Source: Priapulus caudatus (lineage: Eukaryota > Priapulida > Priapulimorpha > Priapulimorphida > Priapulidae). From it: 30,580 bases of DNA. Positions 19,772 through 30,440 of this stretch are shown here, in pieces. The stretch covers positions 319,951 through 350,530 of the forward strand of contig NW_014577122.1 of the NCBI RefSeq assembly GCF_000485595.1. Reading direction: 5' to 3'. How positions within the stretch are numbered: position 1 is the stretch's first letter; every line of letters starts with the position of its first letter. The position numbers and the translations under genes are program-made. Under the pieces are notes generated by a model. That model searched no databases and had not been told where the DNA came from. It saw only the letters and a program-made list of their open reading frames with translations.

Positions 19772-20020
19772 TCGCACGCGAGAGAGCGAGTGAGCGAGAG
19801 ATTGCGAACGAGAGAGAGAGACGTTGAAGAGAGGTGACGTTAGTGTCTAGGTAGGCTTAGCGTTGTTTTACCTAGTTTACTTTATGCAATATAACATATG
19901 TCTTATGACACAGGTTGTGTTCCCATCAATGAGTACAGGACAGGAGCATGGCGCTGTTCGATTGATATAGCATTGACACAGAGTGTTATTTATAATGACC
20001 GTAATGATGATAATGATGAT

Positions 20021-20036
20021 GCTACTGCTCCTGCTA

Positions 20037-20074
<38 letters not shown>

Positions 20075-20120
20075 ATTACTATTACTACTGCTACTGCTGC
20101 TGCTAGCGATGATGATGATA

Positions 20121-20158
<38 letters not shown>

Positions 20159-20183
20159 AATGATAATGATGATGATGATGATA

Positions 20184-20216
<33 letters not shown>

Positions 20217-20335
20217 CCGATGCTGATGACGACGACGACAATGATGATGATTAGGATGATGATGATAACGATGACGACAACGATGACAATGTAGGTGACA
20301 ATGACTATGTAGGTGACGACGATGACGACGACGAT
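20021..20335. repeat. GCT then GAT triplet arrays
   Basis: GCT/ATT/ACT triplets (about 20021-20104) pass directly into GAT/GAY triplets (about 20107-20335). Forward frames read poly-Ala/Leu then poly-Asp/Met, and reverse frames read poly-Ser/His. A few variants (GAC, AAT, GTAGGT) increase rightward. The 118-codon frame 19898-20254 has a plain 26-residue start, but no gene evidence beyond that. Confidence 0.95.
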
Positions 20336-20339
20336 GACG

Positions 20340-20895
20340 GTAATGATATGTATTACATAGCGAATTCGCTGTTATCCAAATAATTTTAGTGTCATCTCGT
20401 GATGCGATTTTAGCCCTTCTTCGCCCATGACAAGTATTCAGTGTCACAGTACAAATGCTCCATTTGCAAACGCGTGCATGACAAAAGCTTTAGCATCTTA
20501 GACGTAAAATGTCGTGAATCTAGAGAATTATTTGTGTAATATTGCAACGGTTTTGACACGGTTTCTCGAATTTTCACGACTCCGACAGCTCACGTAATAT
20601 GCATATTATGATTTATTATTGTCTGTGAGGTTGTCAAGAGATGCATTAACTTCATTGATTCAAGTTTCGCATGCTAATATAAACTAGTTTATTGATGATA
20701 AAAAATACGCGCAAAAATGTTAATAAACGTACGTAGTGTCCGCTGACACTCGGGGGGTAAGAGTGCGTAATGCGTCAACACGCACATTCAATAAATCGCC
20801 CCCAGAGTCTATAAAATATTGCTCGCTGTCGTCATGCGTCCACGGGAATATATGCGATTGTGATATAAGCAGATTGTGTACAAATTGACATGGCT
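20340..20895. other. Unannotated AT-rich sequence
   Basis: No gene or repeat is recognised. Contains a small palindrome TAATATGCATATTA near 20597. Confidence 0.5.
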
Positions 20896-20900
20896 TTGGC

Positions 20901-21120
20901 ACAGAGAGAGACTCTGGTAGAGAGAGAGAGGAGGGTAGAGAAAAGGAGGGAGAGAGAGTCACTGAAAGAGATGAAGAAAGGTTGGGCAAGAAATAGAGGG
21001 TTAGCGGGAGACAAATACACGGGAGAGAGAGAGTGTGAGCAAGTCGGTGAAGGCAAGAGGGACAACATGGATAGAGATACACGTAGCGAGAGCGATAGCA
21101 AAAGATAGTGTGTGTGCGTG

Positions 21121-21158
<38 letters not shown>

Positions 21159-21282
21159 CAACTGCGAGAGAGGAAAGTAAGCGTAAGATATGGAGAAAAA
21201 TAGCAGGATAGATAGATAGCTACAGAAGGATAGAGACAAAAAGTAAAAAGAGACAACGCTAAAAAGAGAGACAGAGACAGGG

Positions 21283-21328
<46 letters not shown>

Positions 21329-21385
21329 CGAGAGAGAGAAGGGGGAGAGTGAGAAAGAGAGGCACACATAGAGACGAAGAGAGCA
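20901..21385. repeat. Purine-rich GA-type region with two GA runs
   Basis: Strongly purine-biased plus strand. (GA)n runs lie at about 21123-21154 and 21283-21340, embedded in irregular GAGAGR sequence. Minus-strand frames of 184 and 257 codons (SLSLSL) are artefacts. Confidence 0.93.
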
Positions 21386-21389
21386 AAAT

Positions 21390-21900
21390 AGCTTACCATA
21401 TACGTGCGATTTCAGCGAGATTTTATCAATATTCTGGCGGGTGTTACTTTTCTGCGAGAGTTTGTCACGGTGAAGATGCTGCGTAGCGATCACTTAGCAG
21501 CGGACAACGCTAGACGAAAACGAGCTAAAAATACGACCTCACTAATTAACAACAAAAGTTGGCTGAGATAAGAGGAAGCGAAGAACGCGGCATCGAGAAA
21601 GGTTGCACTCAGAGAACGCATTCGGATAATCGAAACAAAATCGATGCTAGTGACACCATATATAGCTGCATGGGCACGCTGCTATCATTTGCGATTGAGT
21701 GGATGTAGTGACGGATGTAGATGTAGTGCTTGTACGCATTTTCTATGCTTATGGTATATCTGTCTGCCCCCCATGCGTCGGCCAGAACAACTTATCTGCC
21801 TAATGCTTACTATCCTAAGCTTACAGCAATTGGAAAACTTCTAGTAGTTGTAGTTACGTAGCGTGCGGCATTAGCGGTTGTTTCACGAGTTGATTCGTAG
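21390..21900. other. Unannotated sequence
   Basis: No gene is recognised. Contains a short GGATGTAG duplication near 21701-21725. Confidence 0.5.
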
Positions 21901-21901
21901 G

Positions 21902-21942
<41 letters not shown>
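21902..21942. repeat. TA dinucleotide repeat
   Basis: About 20 perfect TA units. Ends 6 bp before the candidate exon acceptor at 21948. Confidence 0.97.
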
Positions 21943-21943
<1 letters not shown>

Positions 21944-21948
21944 TGCAG

Positions 21949-22109
21949 GTGCCACTCTCTTACTTCCCGGGAAAGTGTGAATTTCATTCGGGTCGCATTC
22001 ATGCGGCCGTTGTTCGAGTAAGTAATTTGCGATGTATTTCAAATTGTGATTTCCGTTCCTTTCGCAGAACCGTGAAACGGCAAAGAAATTTTCGAAGAAA
22101 GGCATCGAG
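21949..22109 (+). CDS. Candidate pair of short exons (69 nt and 42 nt), gene unknown
   Basis: Segment 21949-22017 follows ACTGCAG and ends at CGA|GTAAGTAAT. Segment 22068-22109 follows TTCCGTTCCTTTCGCAG, a good pyrimidine tract and AG, and ends at CGAG|GTAAGTAATT, a near-ideal donor. Both lengths are multiples of three. Read in frame they give VPLSYFPGKCEFHSGR... and NRETAKKFSKKGIE with no stop. The separating intron would be 50 nt. The second segment is the stronger microexon candidate because the first acceptor has only TA repeats upstream. The peptide matches nothing I recognise. An opposing minus frame (21902-22105) is also open, so the coding strand is uncertain. Confidence 0.25.
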
Positions 22110-22131
22110 GTAAGTAATTATTTGCGGCGAA

Positions 22132-22202
22132 TATACATATATATATATATAGTATACATATAAAATTTATATATATCTATATCTATATATATATATATAT
22201 AT
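22132..22202. repeat. TA-rich repeat
   Basis: Interrupted TA/TATC runs. Confidence 0.93.
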
Positions 22203-22204
22203 AC

Positions 22205-22870
22205 TGCATGCGCTACAGTCGCATGGCTGTTAGCTGTGTGCTAGGCTCAGCCACGATAAACCGTATATGGTGAATCGTTTTCCACATCGACGTATTGAAA
22301 TTCAATGCCTGTTCGAAACGCTATTTCCCTCGCGTTACTACAGAGTACAGACAGACGCACGCTAGAATGAAATTACAGAGAGACACACAAGCGGCCAACT
22401 TTTCCAGATCAAATGTCTGTTACTCGGATTCCGATCGTAGGTCACGTGTCCAGGCGACCAATCGATCCAGGCATCAAACGCATCACCCGCGCACGCCAAT
22501 TATCGCTAACGCAGCACAAACAATCACGCCCGTCAAATTTTATTTTACGCATCAAAAATAAATTGTAGTAGAAGATGACTTTCCTCGCGCTCAGATTACA
22601 TATTTCGATAACTCAACCCGCCATCGCGGAATGCAGATAATCAAAAAGAATTACATCCTGCACCGATGTTGGGATGCTGCGACGACGCGCAGAAAACATT
22701 ACAAGCAGGGGAGGAGAGTGAAGCAGGGAGAGTGTGAGAGCAGCCTCATCAGCTGTAGCTAATTATGAAGACTCGCTGTAAGGCATTCCGCGGTTTGCTC
22801 GACGATGTGCCGCTTGTTATACTGCGCATGTCTGTAGTTCTCACTGCGCGAGTCTGCTTCATTTTAACTC
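22205..22870. other. Unannotated sequence
   Basis: A plus frame (22295-22561, 88 codons) and overlapping frames around 22750-22983 are open but carry no recognisable domain. Confidence 0.45.
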
Positions 22871-22879
22871 GAAAACAAG

Positions 22880-23278
22880 TTGCCATTTGGCCAATTTCGA
22901 GTTTCGGGAACATTCGATTTTCCGGCGCTTCAGGCACGAAACGCTTCGCACGCAATCGATGCATTAGAAACTCATACATCTAGCGACAGCAGTAGCAGTA
23001 GAAGCATCAATAGCAGTAGCAGTAGTGCCGTCAGTAACAGTATTAGCAGCTCGCACCAGCAGCAGCAGCATCAGGACGGCGGTGCAGTAGCAGCAGTGTC
23101 AGCAGCACCATCTAAAACATCATCATTATCTATCATCAACAACAACAACTGTTACAGCAGCAGCGGTATTAGCAACGGTAGCAGTAGCGATATTGTCATT
23201 AATTGCAATGCCAGCAACAGCCGCAGCACGCGCAGCAGCACCAACAACTGTACGTTCAGTCGACAGAAGCAAAGCTGA
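22880..23278 (+). CDS. 132-codon Ser/Asn/Gln-rich frame, possible low-complexity exon
   Basis: An ATG at 22880 opens a frame to a TGA at 23276-23278. Residues 1-32 are ordinary (MPFGQFRVSGTFDFP...). From residue ~33 the protein is Ser-rich, with a short QQQQ tract, an Ala/Val patch and an Asn tract. Serines use AGC, AGT and TCA, so this is not one pure repeat, but RNY-type triplets dominate and the frame may be only a degenerate AGC/AGT/AAC microsatellite. Such linkers are typical of metazoan transcription factors, yet no DNA-binding domain lies adjacent. Overlapping frames are open too. Confidence 0.2.
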   Translation: MPFGQFRVSGTFDFPALQARNASHAIDALETHTSSDSSSSRSINSSSSSAVSNSISSSHQQQQHQDGGAVAAVSAAPSKTSSLSIINNNNCYSSSGISNGSSSDIVINCNASNSRSTRSSTNNCTFSRQKQS

Positions 23279-23409
23279 AGAGAGCCACACGTCTCATGTA
23301 CGTTTTCCCGCCGCCTCCCGCCACCACGCCGCCATGCTCCGCCCACCATCGTCACACTACGCCTGCATGTGTTTGGCTCTCATTTAAGGCAATCACATGC
23401 ATGCTTCGT

Positions 23410-23640
23410 CACGCCACATGGACCCGATCTTTCTCTCCAGCCAAATAGGCCCTGTTGCCTCGGAAATAGGCGCTCTTGTTTATGAGAGTGCAAAGTACAA
23501 GGCAACTGCCTGATCCGTGGATCACTCGGCACCTACCCTGTAGCGAGAGCTTCACCGGGTCTTCATGTCCCTCCACGGCAAGGTGGCGGTCCGTGCGTGG
23601 TGTCTCCGGGCTATCAGGGTAGTCATAGGCCGCGCGCAGT
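23410..23640. other. GC-rich foldable island with short overlapping frames on both strands
   Basis: From 23533 to 23622 the sequence can fold. CTACCCTG-TAGC (23533-23544) pairs with GCTA-T-CAGGGTAG (23610-23622). GAGA (23545-23548) pairs with TCTC (23603-23606), CACC (23553-23556) with GGTG (23599-23602), and CCAC (23573-23576) with GTGG (23583-23586). A minus-strand frame without ATG stays open for ~80 codons across the island. A plus 31-codon frame from 23418 reads MDPIFLSSQIGPVASEIGAL... to a TGA at 23511-23513. A structured RNA, a real exon or plain GC-rich chance are all possible. No known RNA class is recognised. Confidence 0.35.
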
Positions 23641-24123
23641 GAGTTTTTATTTTCCTAACTGCTAGCATAGCAAGTCCCCACCCTCCTTCATCTTCCCACA
23701 TCTGCCTACAATCTGATCTCCGCTAGTATAATAGGGTATAACGCGACAGTGAGCTATATCGGAACCTATGTTACAGTGTCTGTAACCAAACAATGGCCAG
23801 ACATTCTCATATGCGCCTCTAACCCGTAGCGAAACCACCCTATCTACATATATCGCGGTACGAGAATGCGCGACACTTATAATGGCGTAGGTTTATTCTC
23901 GACCCAACAGGTGCCATCACCCTCGTGTCTGTGTCCCTGTTACTAAACCGAGATCTTGCACGTGTACGTTCAAAATACGTGTGTGGTTTGTGCTCGCGTG
24001 TGAACGTAATTTCAAAAACTTGTCCGGATCTTGTTATGATGTGCTCGCTCGCCTGTATATAAAATATAATAAAATCCTTTCCTATTCGCTTTTGCTTCCG
24101 CCCCTAAAATGAAGCACTATAAC

Positions 24124-24200
24124 ATATGTATATTATATATATATAATATATAATTATTACATTATATGAGTATATGTGTATATATACATATTATATAGTA
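24124..24200. repeat. TA-rich imperfect repeat
   Basis: Interrupted TATAT/ATTATATA sequence, partly palindromic. Confidence 0.9.
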
Positions 24201-24209
24201 TGCTAGCCA

Positions 24210-25510
24210 TTATAGGAGTTGTTAAATTTTTTTCGCGAGCTGAATTTTTCTATTGCAACGCTTCAATGCGGAGGTTTAACTCTCTGCTGGAGTTTATTCC
24301 ATGGCTCGTCGCACACAACGTGTTAGCAGTCAGACTCGAACGAGTTTGCCGATGAAAATCTGCTTCTCATGAACGTAGTGCCCGAAAAAGCACCGCCACC
24401 GACTGCGGTAACCATTCTTAGAGCAACAACGCTTTGAAAATAATTTTCTCTAAGTCATTTCGCTGGCTTACCTCGCATTAGCGCGCGCGGGAAAGTAGAC
24501 GGAAAATTGGAACAAATTGCCGTGTCGACGTTGTTTTTGAAGGCGGCGTACCTATTGAAATCAACAATATCTGAAATAGAGCGGAAAGTGTTCAGCGCGC
24601 GTATCAGCAGTAGCCGGTGAAGCATGTGTACTGGGACGATAGGGATCTCTAGGTCTGCACATACCAGCGCACATCTGGGGATAGGTGTAGATCAACCCCG
24701 CTACCCTGGCGATACTCGTGTGGAGTGGCGAAGCCCTGCTGCCAATTACCTCGTAGGTGTAAAACGAGTAGAAAAAAGTCGATGAAAAAAAAATCAATAA
24801 ATCACCACGCGTTTTGACGAGTTTCCGGTAATTCGTTAAAGAAAAAAATTCCCCGTCTAACCGTTTTTAATGAACTGTTTTGTCTGCCTTGTAGATTGAA
24901 AGATGAGGAATTATGACGAAGATGTTTTATTTCCCCGGGCACACGTAACGGACGATGCGCAGTTATGTACGCAGATCCTTATTTGACGATTTGTCGCTGT
25001 TAACTCGTCATCCACGATTCAGGTTCGAAGTCGAAAATTGGAAACGCAATTTTGAACGAGAGCCAAAATGCAGTTCCGAGTCGAGAATTAAAATGGAGAA
25101 TCGGCAGGCGCGCACGCCACCGATTTGAATGCGGTGAAATTACTTCAGAGATTCATGAGAAGACGAATTCAAATCACGGGCGTTAAGTAACGTAATAACG
25201 GCTGACGGATTTCACTGTCATCATCATGCACTGTTTGCCTTTCCTCGTGGCGTCTGTTGCCGTGGATGTACACATGTGAGGCGGAGAATGAATGAAGCAT
25301 CGGAGCTCGGAGAAGGCGAGCAAACCAGGGAAGGAAGAGGGAAAGAGAGACAGAATAGGCGGGGTAGTTAGAAGAGGGAGAAACGACGAGAGAGAGGGAG
25401 AGAAGGAAGTCTTAAAAGAGACCGAAATGATTCGACTGTAAGGGACCGGCAGGCATAGGTCCGATTTTCTAGTCTCTTCGTGCAAGAATCCGAAATCGTG
25501 CACTATTGTT
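24210..25510. other. Unannotated sequence
   Basis: No gene is recognised. A minus-strand context GCGAG|GTAAGC near 24470 resembles a splice donor but has no supporting exon. The right end becomes purine-rich before the GA array. Confidence 0.45.
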
Positions 25511-25527
25511 AGAGATAAGGAAAACGA

Positions 25528-25546
25528 TATATATATATATATATAT
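25528..25546. repeat. TA dinucleotide repeat
   Basis: Short TA run bordering the GA array. Confidence 0.94.
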
Positions 25547-25584
25547 GGAGAGAGGAATAGAAAGAAAGCGAGAAAGAGCGAGCG

Positions 25585-25703
25585 CACTAGAGAGAGAGAG
25601 AGAGAGAGTAAGACAGATTATGCAAGAGAGAAATGGGGAGAGGCAGAGACATGCAGTAAGACAGAGAGAGAGAGAGAGAGAGTAGAGAGAGAGAGGATGA
25701 GAG

Positions 25704-25741
<38 letters not shown>

Positions 25742-25845
25742 TAATAAGGACAGACACGAGAGAGAGAGGGCGAGAGAGAGTGAGAGAGATAATAAGACAG
25801 ACACGAGAGAGAGCGAGAGAGAGAGAGTGAGAGAGATAATAAGAC

Positions 25846-25884
<39 letters not shown>

Positions 25885-26121
25885 AGAGGAGGAGGGAGAG
25901 AAGGAGAGAGAGGGGAGAAGAGAGGGAGAGAGAGAAGGGAAGAGCGAGAGAGGGAGAGAGAGAGAGAGCGAGAGAGAGAGAGAGCGAGAAAGAGAGATAA
26001 TAAGACAGACAGAGAGAGAGAAAGAGAGGAGGAGAGAGAGGGAGAGAGAGCGAGAGGGAGAGAGAAGGAGAGAGAGCGAGAGAGAGCGAGAGAGGGGGGA
26101 GAGAGAGAGAGAGGGAGAGAG

Positions 26122-26157
<36 letters not shown>

Positions 26158-26172
26158 AGAGAGAGGGGCGAG
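25585..26172. repeat. Long GA (purine-only) array, ~590 bp
   Basis: Almost uninterrupted purines on the plus strand. Recognisable phrases such as GAGAGATAATAAGACAGACA recur near 25736, 25787, 25833 and 25993, so the array grew partly by duplication of 45-160-bp blocks. Minus-strand frames of 208 and 279 codons read SLSLSL and are artefacts. GAGAG is the binding motif of GAGA-factor-type proteins in insects; relevance here is unknown. Confidence 0.97.
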
Positions 26173-26179
26173 AGGAAGG

Positions 26180-26610
26180 CCTGTTGCTCTCGCGGACTAT
26201 CGGCAAACGCCATCTTTGATTGCGTCGCGTGAGTTGCCTCCGTGACGCCGAGACGCCCGTGTTTATGAACGGCAGAACGTATGGGGCAAGACCGACCGTG
26301 CAGCGCACCCTAGCCTAAAATTACGACCCTCCCATTAAAACGCGTTAAATCGACGGCGACCATTCGGTAGTATACGCGGCAGCGGCGGATGCAGGGAAGA
26401 AGCGGCGTGCGTGTGTGCCATGGCGAGGGCGTGCGTGGGCGTGCGAGTGATGCCTTGCGTGCGTGCCGTGCGTATCGAGCCGTGCGCGAGCTGCTCACAT
26501 CAAATACCGTTCCCGTGCCGTCGTCGCCGCGCAGTATACCGACCGGACAGTCTTATTGCCGTACAATTAGACACGCCACCCACCTGTCATCACAGGTTAA
26601 ATGTATGACG
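26180..26610. other. CpG-rich stretch downstream of the GA array
   Basis: CpG is frequent through about 26550 (GTGCGTGCCGTGCG-type sequence). Overlapping frames of 60-95 codons lack domains. GA tract plus CpG-rich flank is compatible with a regulatory region, but there is no start-site evidence. Confidence 0.25.
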
Positions 26611-26619
26611 ATCCAGGTA

Positions 26620-27515
26620 TATATATATATATACTATTTATATACTATTATTGCTGAGATAATGCACAATAATTGATGGCATAGTATTTATTTCATATAG
26701 TAACTTTGATTATACAGTTCAGTGATTATACTCGAATCGTATTGTCGGTGGTTTCGCTCATCAACTACAGTACACTCGAGAACGTCATCTCCTAAAGATT
26801 TCTTATCAGGTTTTGTATCATACTAACTAAAATTCATCCCGAATTAGGAACTGTTGAAAACTGTCTATTAGAATGTCAAACTGTAGAACTCATTAGAACA
26901 TGTGAAGAGATTACTGCGAATACATGCCATATATAGTTGTCGAATATAGAAGAGAACAAGAAATAATTGGAAATAATTGTGTTAACCTTAATAATTACTT
27001 TTGTGGTAGCGTATGTGTCACACTGCAGCAAATTTGTAACCTAATACAACTAGCAAAGCTGAATGCACCATGAGTTCAAAACTGCTTCCCATTATTCTGT
27101 CATTTATATTAACTGATTACTTTGTACAAACAGATTGTAAACTAAAAAAACAGTTTCCAAAAGTTTGAATGATCGTGTTATAAGTCAGCAAAAAGCGCGA
27201 CTTGAAGAGGATGCAAAATGTAACGACCGATATCTGCATTCGTTGTCATTGGTGAGCTTTTGTGTATAAGACGAATTACTGCACTGATTATTTTAATATT
27301 AATTACTGATGAATCTTTGCTGCTATTCATTCGGCAGCATTTACGTCGAGCAAGCGCGAATTGATGTCAAGGTCGCGAGCACGAGATGTCTCTCCACTCT
27401 ACTAATATATACATTTAAAGCATCGGGGATTGTTTGATATGTTTAGCAATTGCGGAATTCAAATTCAAATAACAAAATCTGGGAAGCTCCGTCGTTTAAT
27501 GTGTGTGTATAAATA
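26620..27515. other. AT-rich stretch without recognised genes
   Basis: A short TA run lies at 26619-26632. No ORF of note or RNA gene was seen. Confidence 0.5.
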
Positions 27516-27665
27516 TATAATATATATATATATTGTATATTAGTAGGTTAATAAGATAAATTTAAAATATTAAAATTTTGACACCTATTTCTATTTTTAA
27601 ATTTTCTATCTTCTTCATGGTGTTCGTTTGTTTTTCACTTGTAGTATATGTAATGTATATGTTTA

Positions 27666-27726
27666 TATGTATGTATATATATTTATATATATATATATAT
27701 ATATACTTATATATGTGTGTGTGTAT
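27666..27726. repeat. TA/TG-rich repeat
   Basis: TATATATTTATATA followed by (TA)n and a short (GT)n. A smaller TA run lies at 27516-27534. Confidence 0.93.
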
Positions 27727-27729
27727 TAT

Positions 27730-28940
27730 TATATACCACGAACGTCGCTACAATTTGGCACCTCCAATTATGTACATGGCATTTTCCGGCTGTGGTCAGC
27801 ATACACATGCGGCTCATCAAATGTAAGCGGCTCCTTCAGTAAAGGCGTGCAGATGATCTAATGACTATTCCCGTCGCGGAAAACCCGCGCGTATCGGTAT
27901 ATACGCATCGATCAGCCGCCCGCGGTCCGTGCCGCGCAGCGGGTGCTCCTTATGTATACTATCAGACACGTTCCGAAATGCTCCAACCAGAGCGGGTTCA
28001 GTGAAGATGGAGCACAAGAGGCCAGCATACGATTTCCGCCATGTTCGCGAAGCATCGGTTTATGCGTACCGCGTTTGTCCGAGAGCTGAGGCGCGTAACG
28101 TCAGCACTGGACAGCGGCCGGAGTCGAGTGCAGCCTGGTGATCGTAGCGCCCCTAGGCGCAACACAGAGGGGCGTCTCGCGCGTTCTCGCGAGAAGGCTT
28201 TGGAGCAGACTGTAATCGACCTGTCATAATGTGGCATAGGCCTAAATAATGTAATATTTTTAATGATAATTGTTGCGCTCCCATTCAAAATAAACTCTTT
28301 TGGTTGAGTACAATCTTTACGAAGTGAAGCCGTTACAGTAGATGTAGAACGCAATCTTTCGCTATTTTAGCGCAAACGTAATCGAATTGCGGATGCGCGC
28401 GTGCGGCGAATAGTTGAGTTGAATCACTATATGAGGCGGTGGAATCCATCACGCTTAAATCGGGAGGGGTTAATGTTTGACAAGCAATTCAAACGCTCGG
28501 TGTACTCGAGAGTTCGAGTAGCTTTTTGCTGTCCCGAGCGTTATTCTGGATAGCGCGTGTACAGGGCAGACTTCCAACGCTGCGCCCGACGGAGTGGGGG
28601 CGCGAAGTGATGGGCAAATAGCGCGGCTATTATGGATTGGCTAATATCATTAGACCGTGTCTCTTGAGCCGACACTGATTAGATTCGGGTGCGTCGCATT
28701 TAGAATACGAATGCACTTATGATGCGACTGTGGTGTCAGTAATGCTGGTGTAGAGGGCTAGGCTCGACGACTGCGGATCGCATTGCACCAGCCCGTCATA
28801 AAGGGGGCCAGTGATTGAAAATCGTCTCCTCCGTGATGGCTTTCTAATCTCGCAAATGTCATTAGGCGGAAGATTATTGCTCTCCCTCTCTTTCGTCCTC
28901 GTTTCCACGTATTTATATCAATGCTCGTTTTTTGGTGGGT
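27730..28940. other. Unannotated, CpG-containing sequence
   Basis: Frames of 60-118 codons overlap on both strands between 27929 and 28354. An AATAAA lies at 28289-28294, after a 62-codon plus frame ending at 28229. No domain is recognised. Confidence 0.4.
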
Positions 28941-28954
28941 TGGTGGGGCGCGGG

Positions 28955-29032
28955 GAGTGTGTGTGTGTATGTGTGATGTGTGTCGTGTGTGTGTGTGTGT
29001 GTGCGTGTTTGTGGTAGCGTGTGTGTGTGCGG
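28955..29032. repeat. GT-rich repeat
   Basis: (GT)n runs with interruptions. Open VCVCV frames are artefacts. Confidence 0.93.
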
Positions 29033-29430
29033 TGTGTGGCGGGCGCCGTGCGCGTGTTGCGCGTGGATGCGGCAGTCCACGCCTATTTATGATTGTACGA
29101 AGGATTTTGTTAGGAAATAGCGTGAATCGCTTGGTATATTGCTGTGGCACGGTGGATCAGCAGGCAATCCGTATAATATCATTCTGGCTCTGACCGGGAA
29201 CGGCGAGCGTGAAGGACGCGAGCAAACGATTACCCGCATGCACGCGGGCGTCCGATGCACGAAAGATTGGGGTATAGAATTACTGGTGAAATAAAGCGCT
29301 GGTTTATGTGGCATGGTGGCCCGTGATGCAGCATGCAGGCGAGACAGCGGCCAAGAGTCTATTTGCAGCATGCGAGCAGCGGTCGTCGTCATAAATTTTA
29401 CTGATGACATAGTATTAAAAATACTTAGCC

Positions 29431-29513
29431 CTGACGAAATTTTTGTCCATACTATGCCGATAGACTTCCTCAGGTCTGAGGAATCTATCGATAGATGGAC
29501 GAAAATTTGTCAG
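29431..29513 (+). other. 83-nt long hairpin, pre-miRNA-like or decayed inverted-repeat element
   Basis: The outer arms CTGACGAAATTTTTGTCCAT (29431-29450) and ATGGACGAAAATTTGTCAG (29495-29513) are complementary apart from one bulge and one or two mismatches. The inner arms GATAGACTTCCTCAG (29459-29473) and CTGAGGAATCTATC (29476-29489) pair with one bulge. An asymmetric internal loop (8 against 5 nt) separates them. Total stem is about 33 bp, a plausible pre-miRNA size. No known miRNA seed is recognised. No clear flanking direct repeats were seen, and a second tiny hairpin (AGTATT/AATACT) lies just upstream. Confidence 0.4.
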
Positions 29514-29514
29514 T

Positions 29515-30185
29515 GTATAGTTATTTTAACGATTTAATTTTGATCTACCTTGAGATAAACTTTATAGCATTGTGAAACTGTAGAGACCCGATGAAAATTA
29601 TTAAATCATCGACATAGTGATTGTTACTGTACGTTGTTACTGCCCTGTGTCGTGGTGTTAGTGGAACGAGGAGTTGGTGAAACTCTACGGTGGTGGGTTA
29701 CTGGACAATTGCCCGGAGTCGATATTATATATTAAGTCTATCGATGTGATACTTTACGCTCTAGCTCTGCCTAGCAGCGTGTTTCTACGTGATGCTGTAC
29801 AAAATGCACCAGGCTGTGCTTCGTCTTTTTCCTCCCCCCCGTCTCTCTCTCGTCCTCTCTCTCTATCTATCTGAGTTATCCTATAATCTTACTTTCTCTC
29901 AACACGCTGCGGGGGTAAGCACACGCGTGGCACGCACACAGACACACGCACGCCTCGCCGCACGCACGCAACCGCAAGCTAAACACACCACACCAGCACA
30001 CACGTGCATGGCACGCCCCACAACACTCACACACAGTAACATTTGCTCTCCTCTTTACGCATGCGCGTTCCCCCTCACTGCTTGTAACGGATAATGGATA
30101 CTCGTTCGACATTTTCTCTGCGTACTAGCGTGCTAATCCTCGAACAATCGCATTTCACTAACGCGATTTCCCGCACTACATGGCC
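29515..30185. other. Unannotated sequence with a short CT run
   Basis: Frames are short and without domains. A pyrimidine run lies at about 29826-29872 and a CAC-rich patch at about 29930-30030. Confidence 0.5.
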
Positions 30186-30186
30186 C

Positions 30187-30266
30187 TTCTCTCTCTCTCT
30201 GCTCTCTCTGCTCGTCTCTCTCTCTGCTCTCTCTCTCTCTGTCTGCTCTCTCTCTCTCTCTCTCTT
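30187..30266. repeat. CT (TCTC) repeat
   Basis: Pyrimidine-only TCTCTCTGCTCTC sequence, with GCTC interruptions. Confidence 0.95.
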
Positions 30267-30440
30267 CCTGGTGCGCTCTAATGCGTGGTGCACTGCTGCC
30301 GCGTCTCTAACTCGTCATCAGCCTTGACCATCAACGCCCCCCCCCCCTCTCTCCATCGCCTTGCAGTTGAAATCGTCGATGATTGGGCTAAGTCAGCGGT
30401 TCGCGCTCGTATACTGGCAATCGCATTAATTACTGCGTCC

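Noticed and set aside
20720-21493. 257-codon minus ORF
   Set aside because: Mostly a translation of GA-rich sequence. The non-repetitive ends have no recognisable domain.
23516-23529. 14-nt identity GTGGATCACTCGGC to the 5' end of 5.8S rRNA
   Set aside because: Similarity stops immediately on both sides, with no 18S, ITS or 28S sequence nearby. Chance is plausible given the window length.
25469-26308. 279-codon minus ORF, the longest frame in the window
   Set aside because: SLSLSL translation of the GA array with no independent coding evidence.
28041-28294. 62-codon plus ORF followed by AATAAA
   Set aside because: Overlapping frames are open on both strands, there is no domain, and AATAAA is common by chance.
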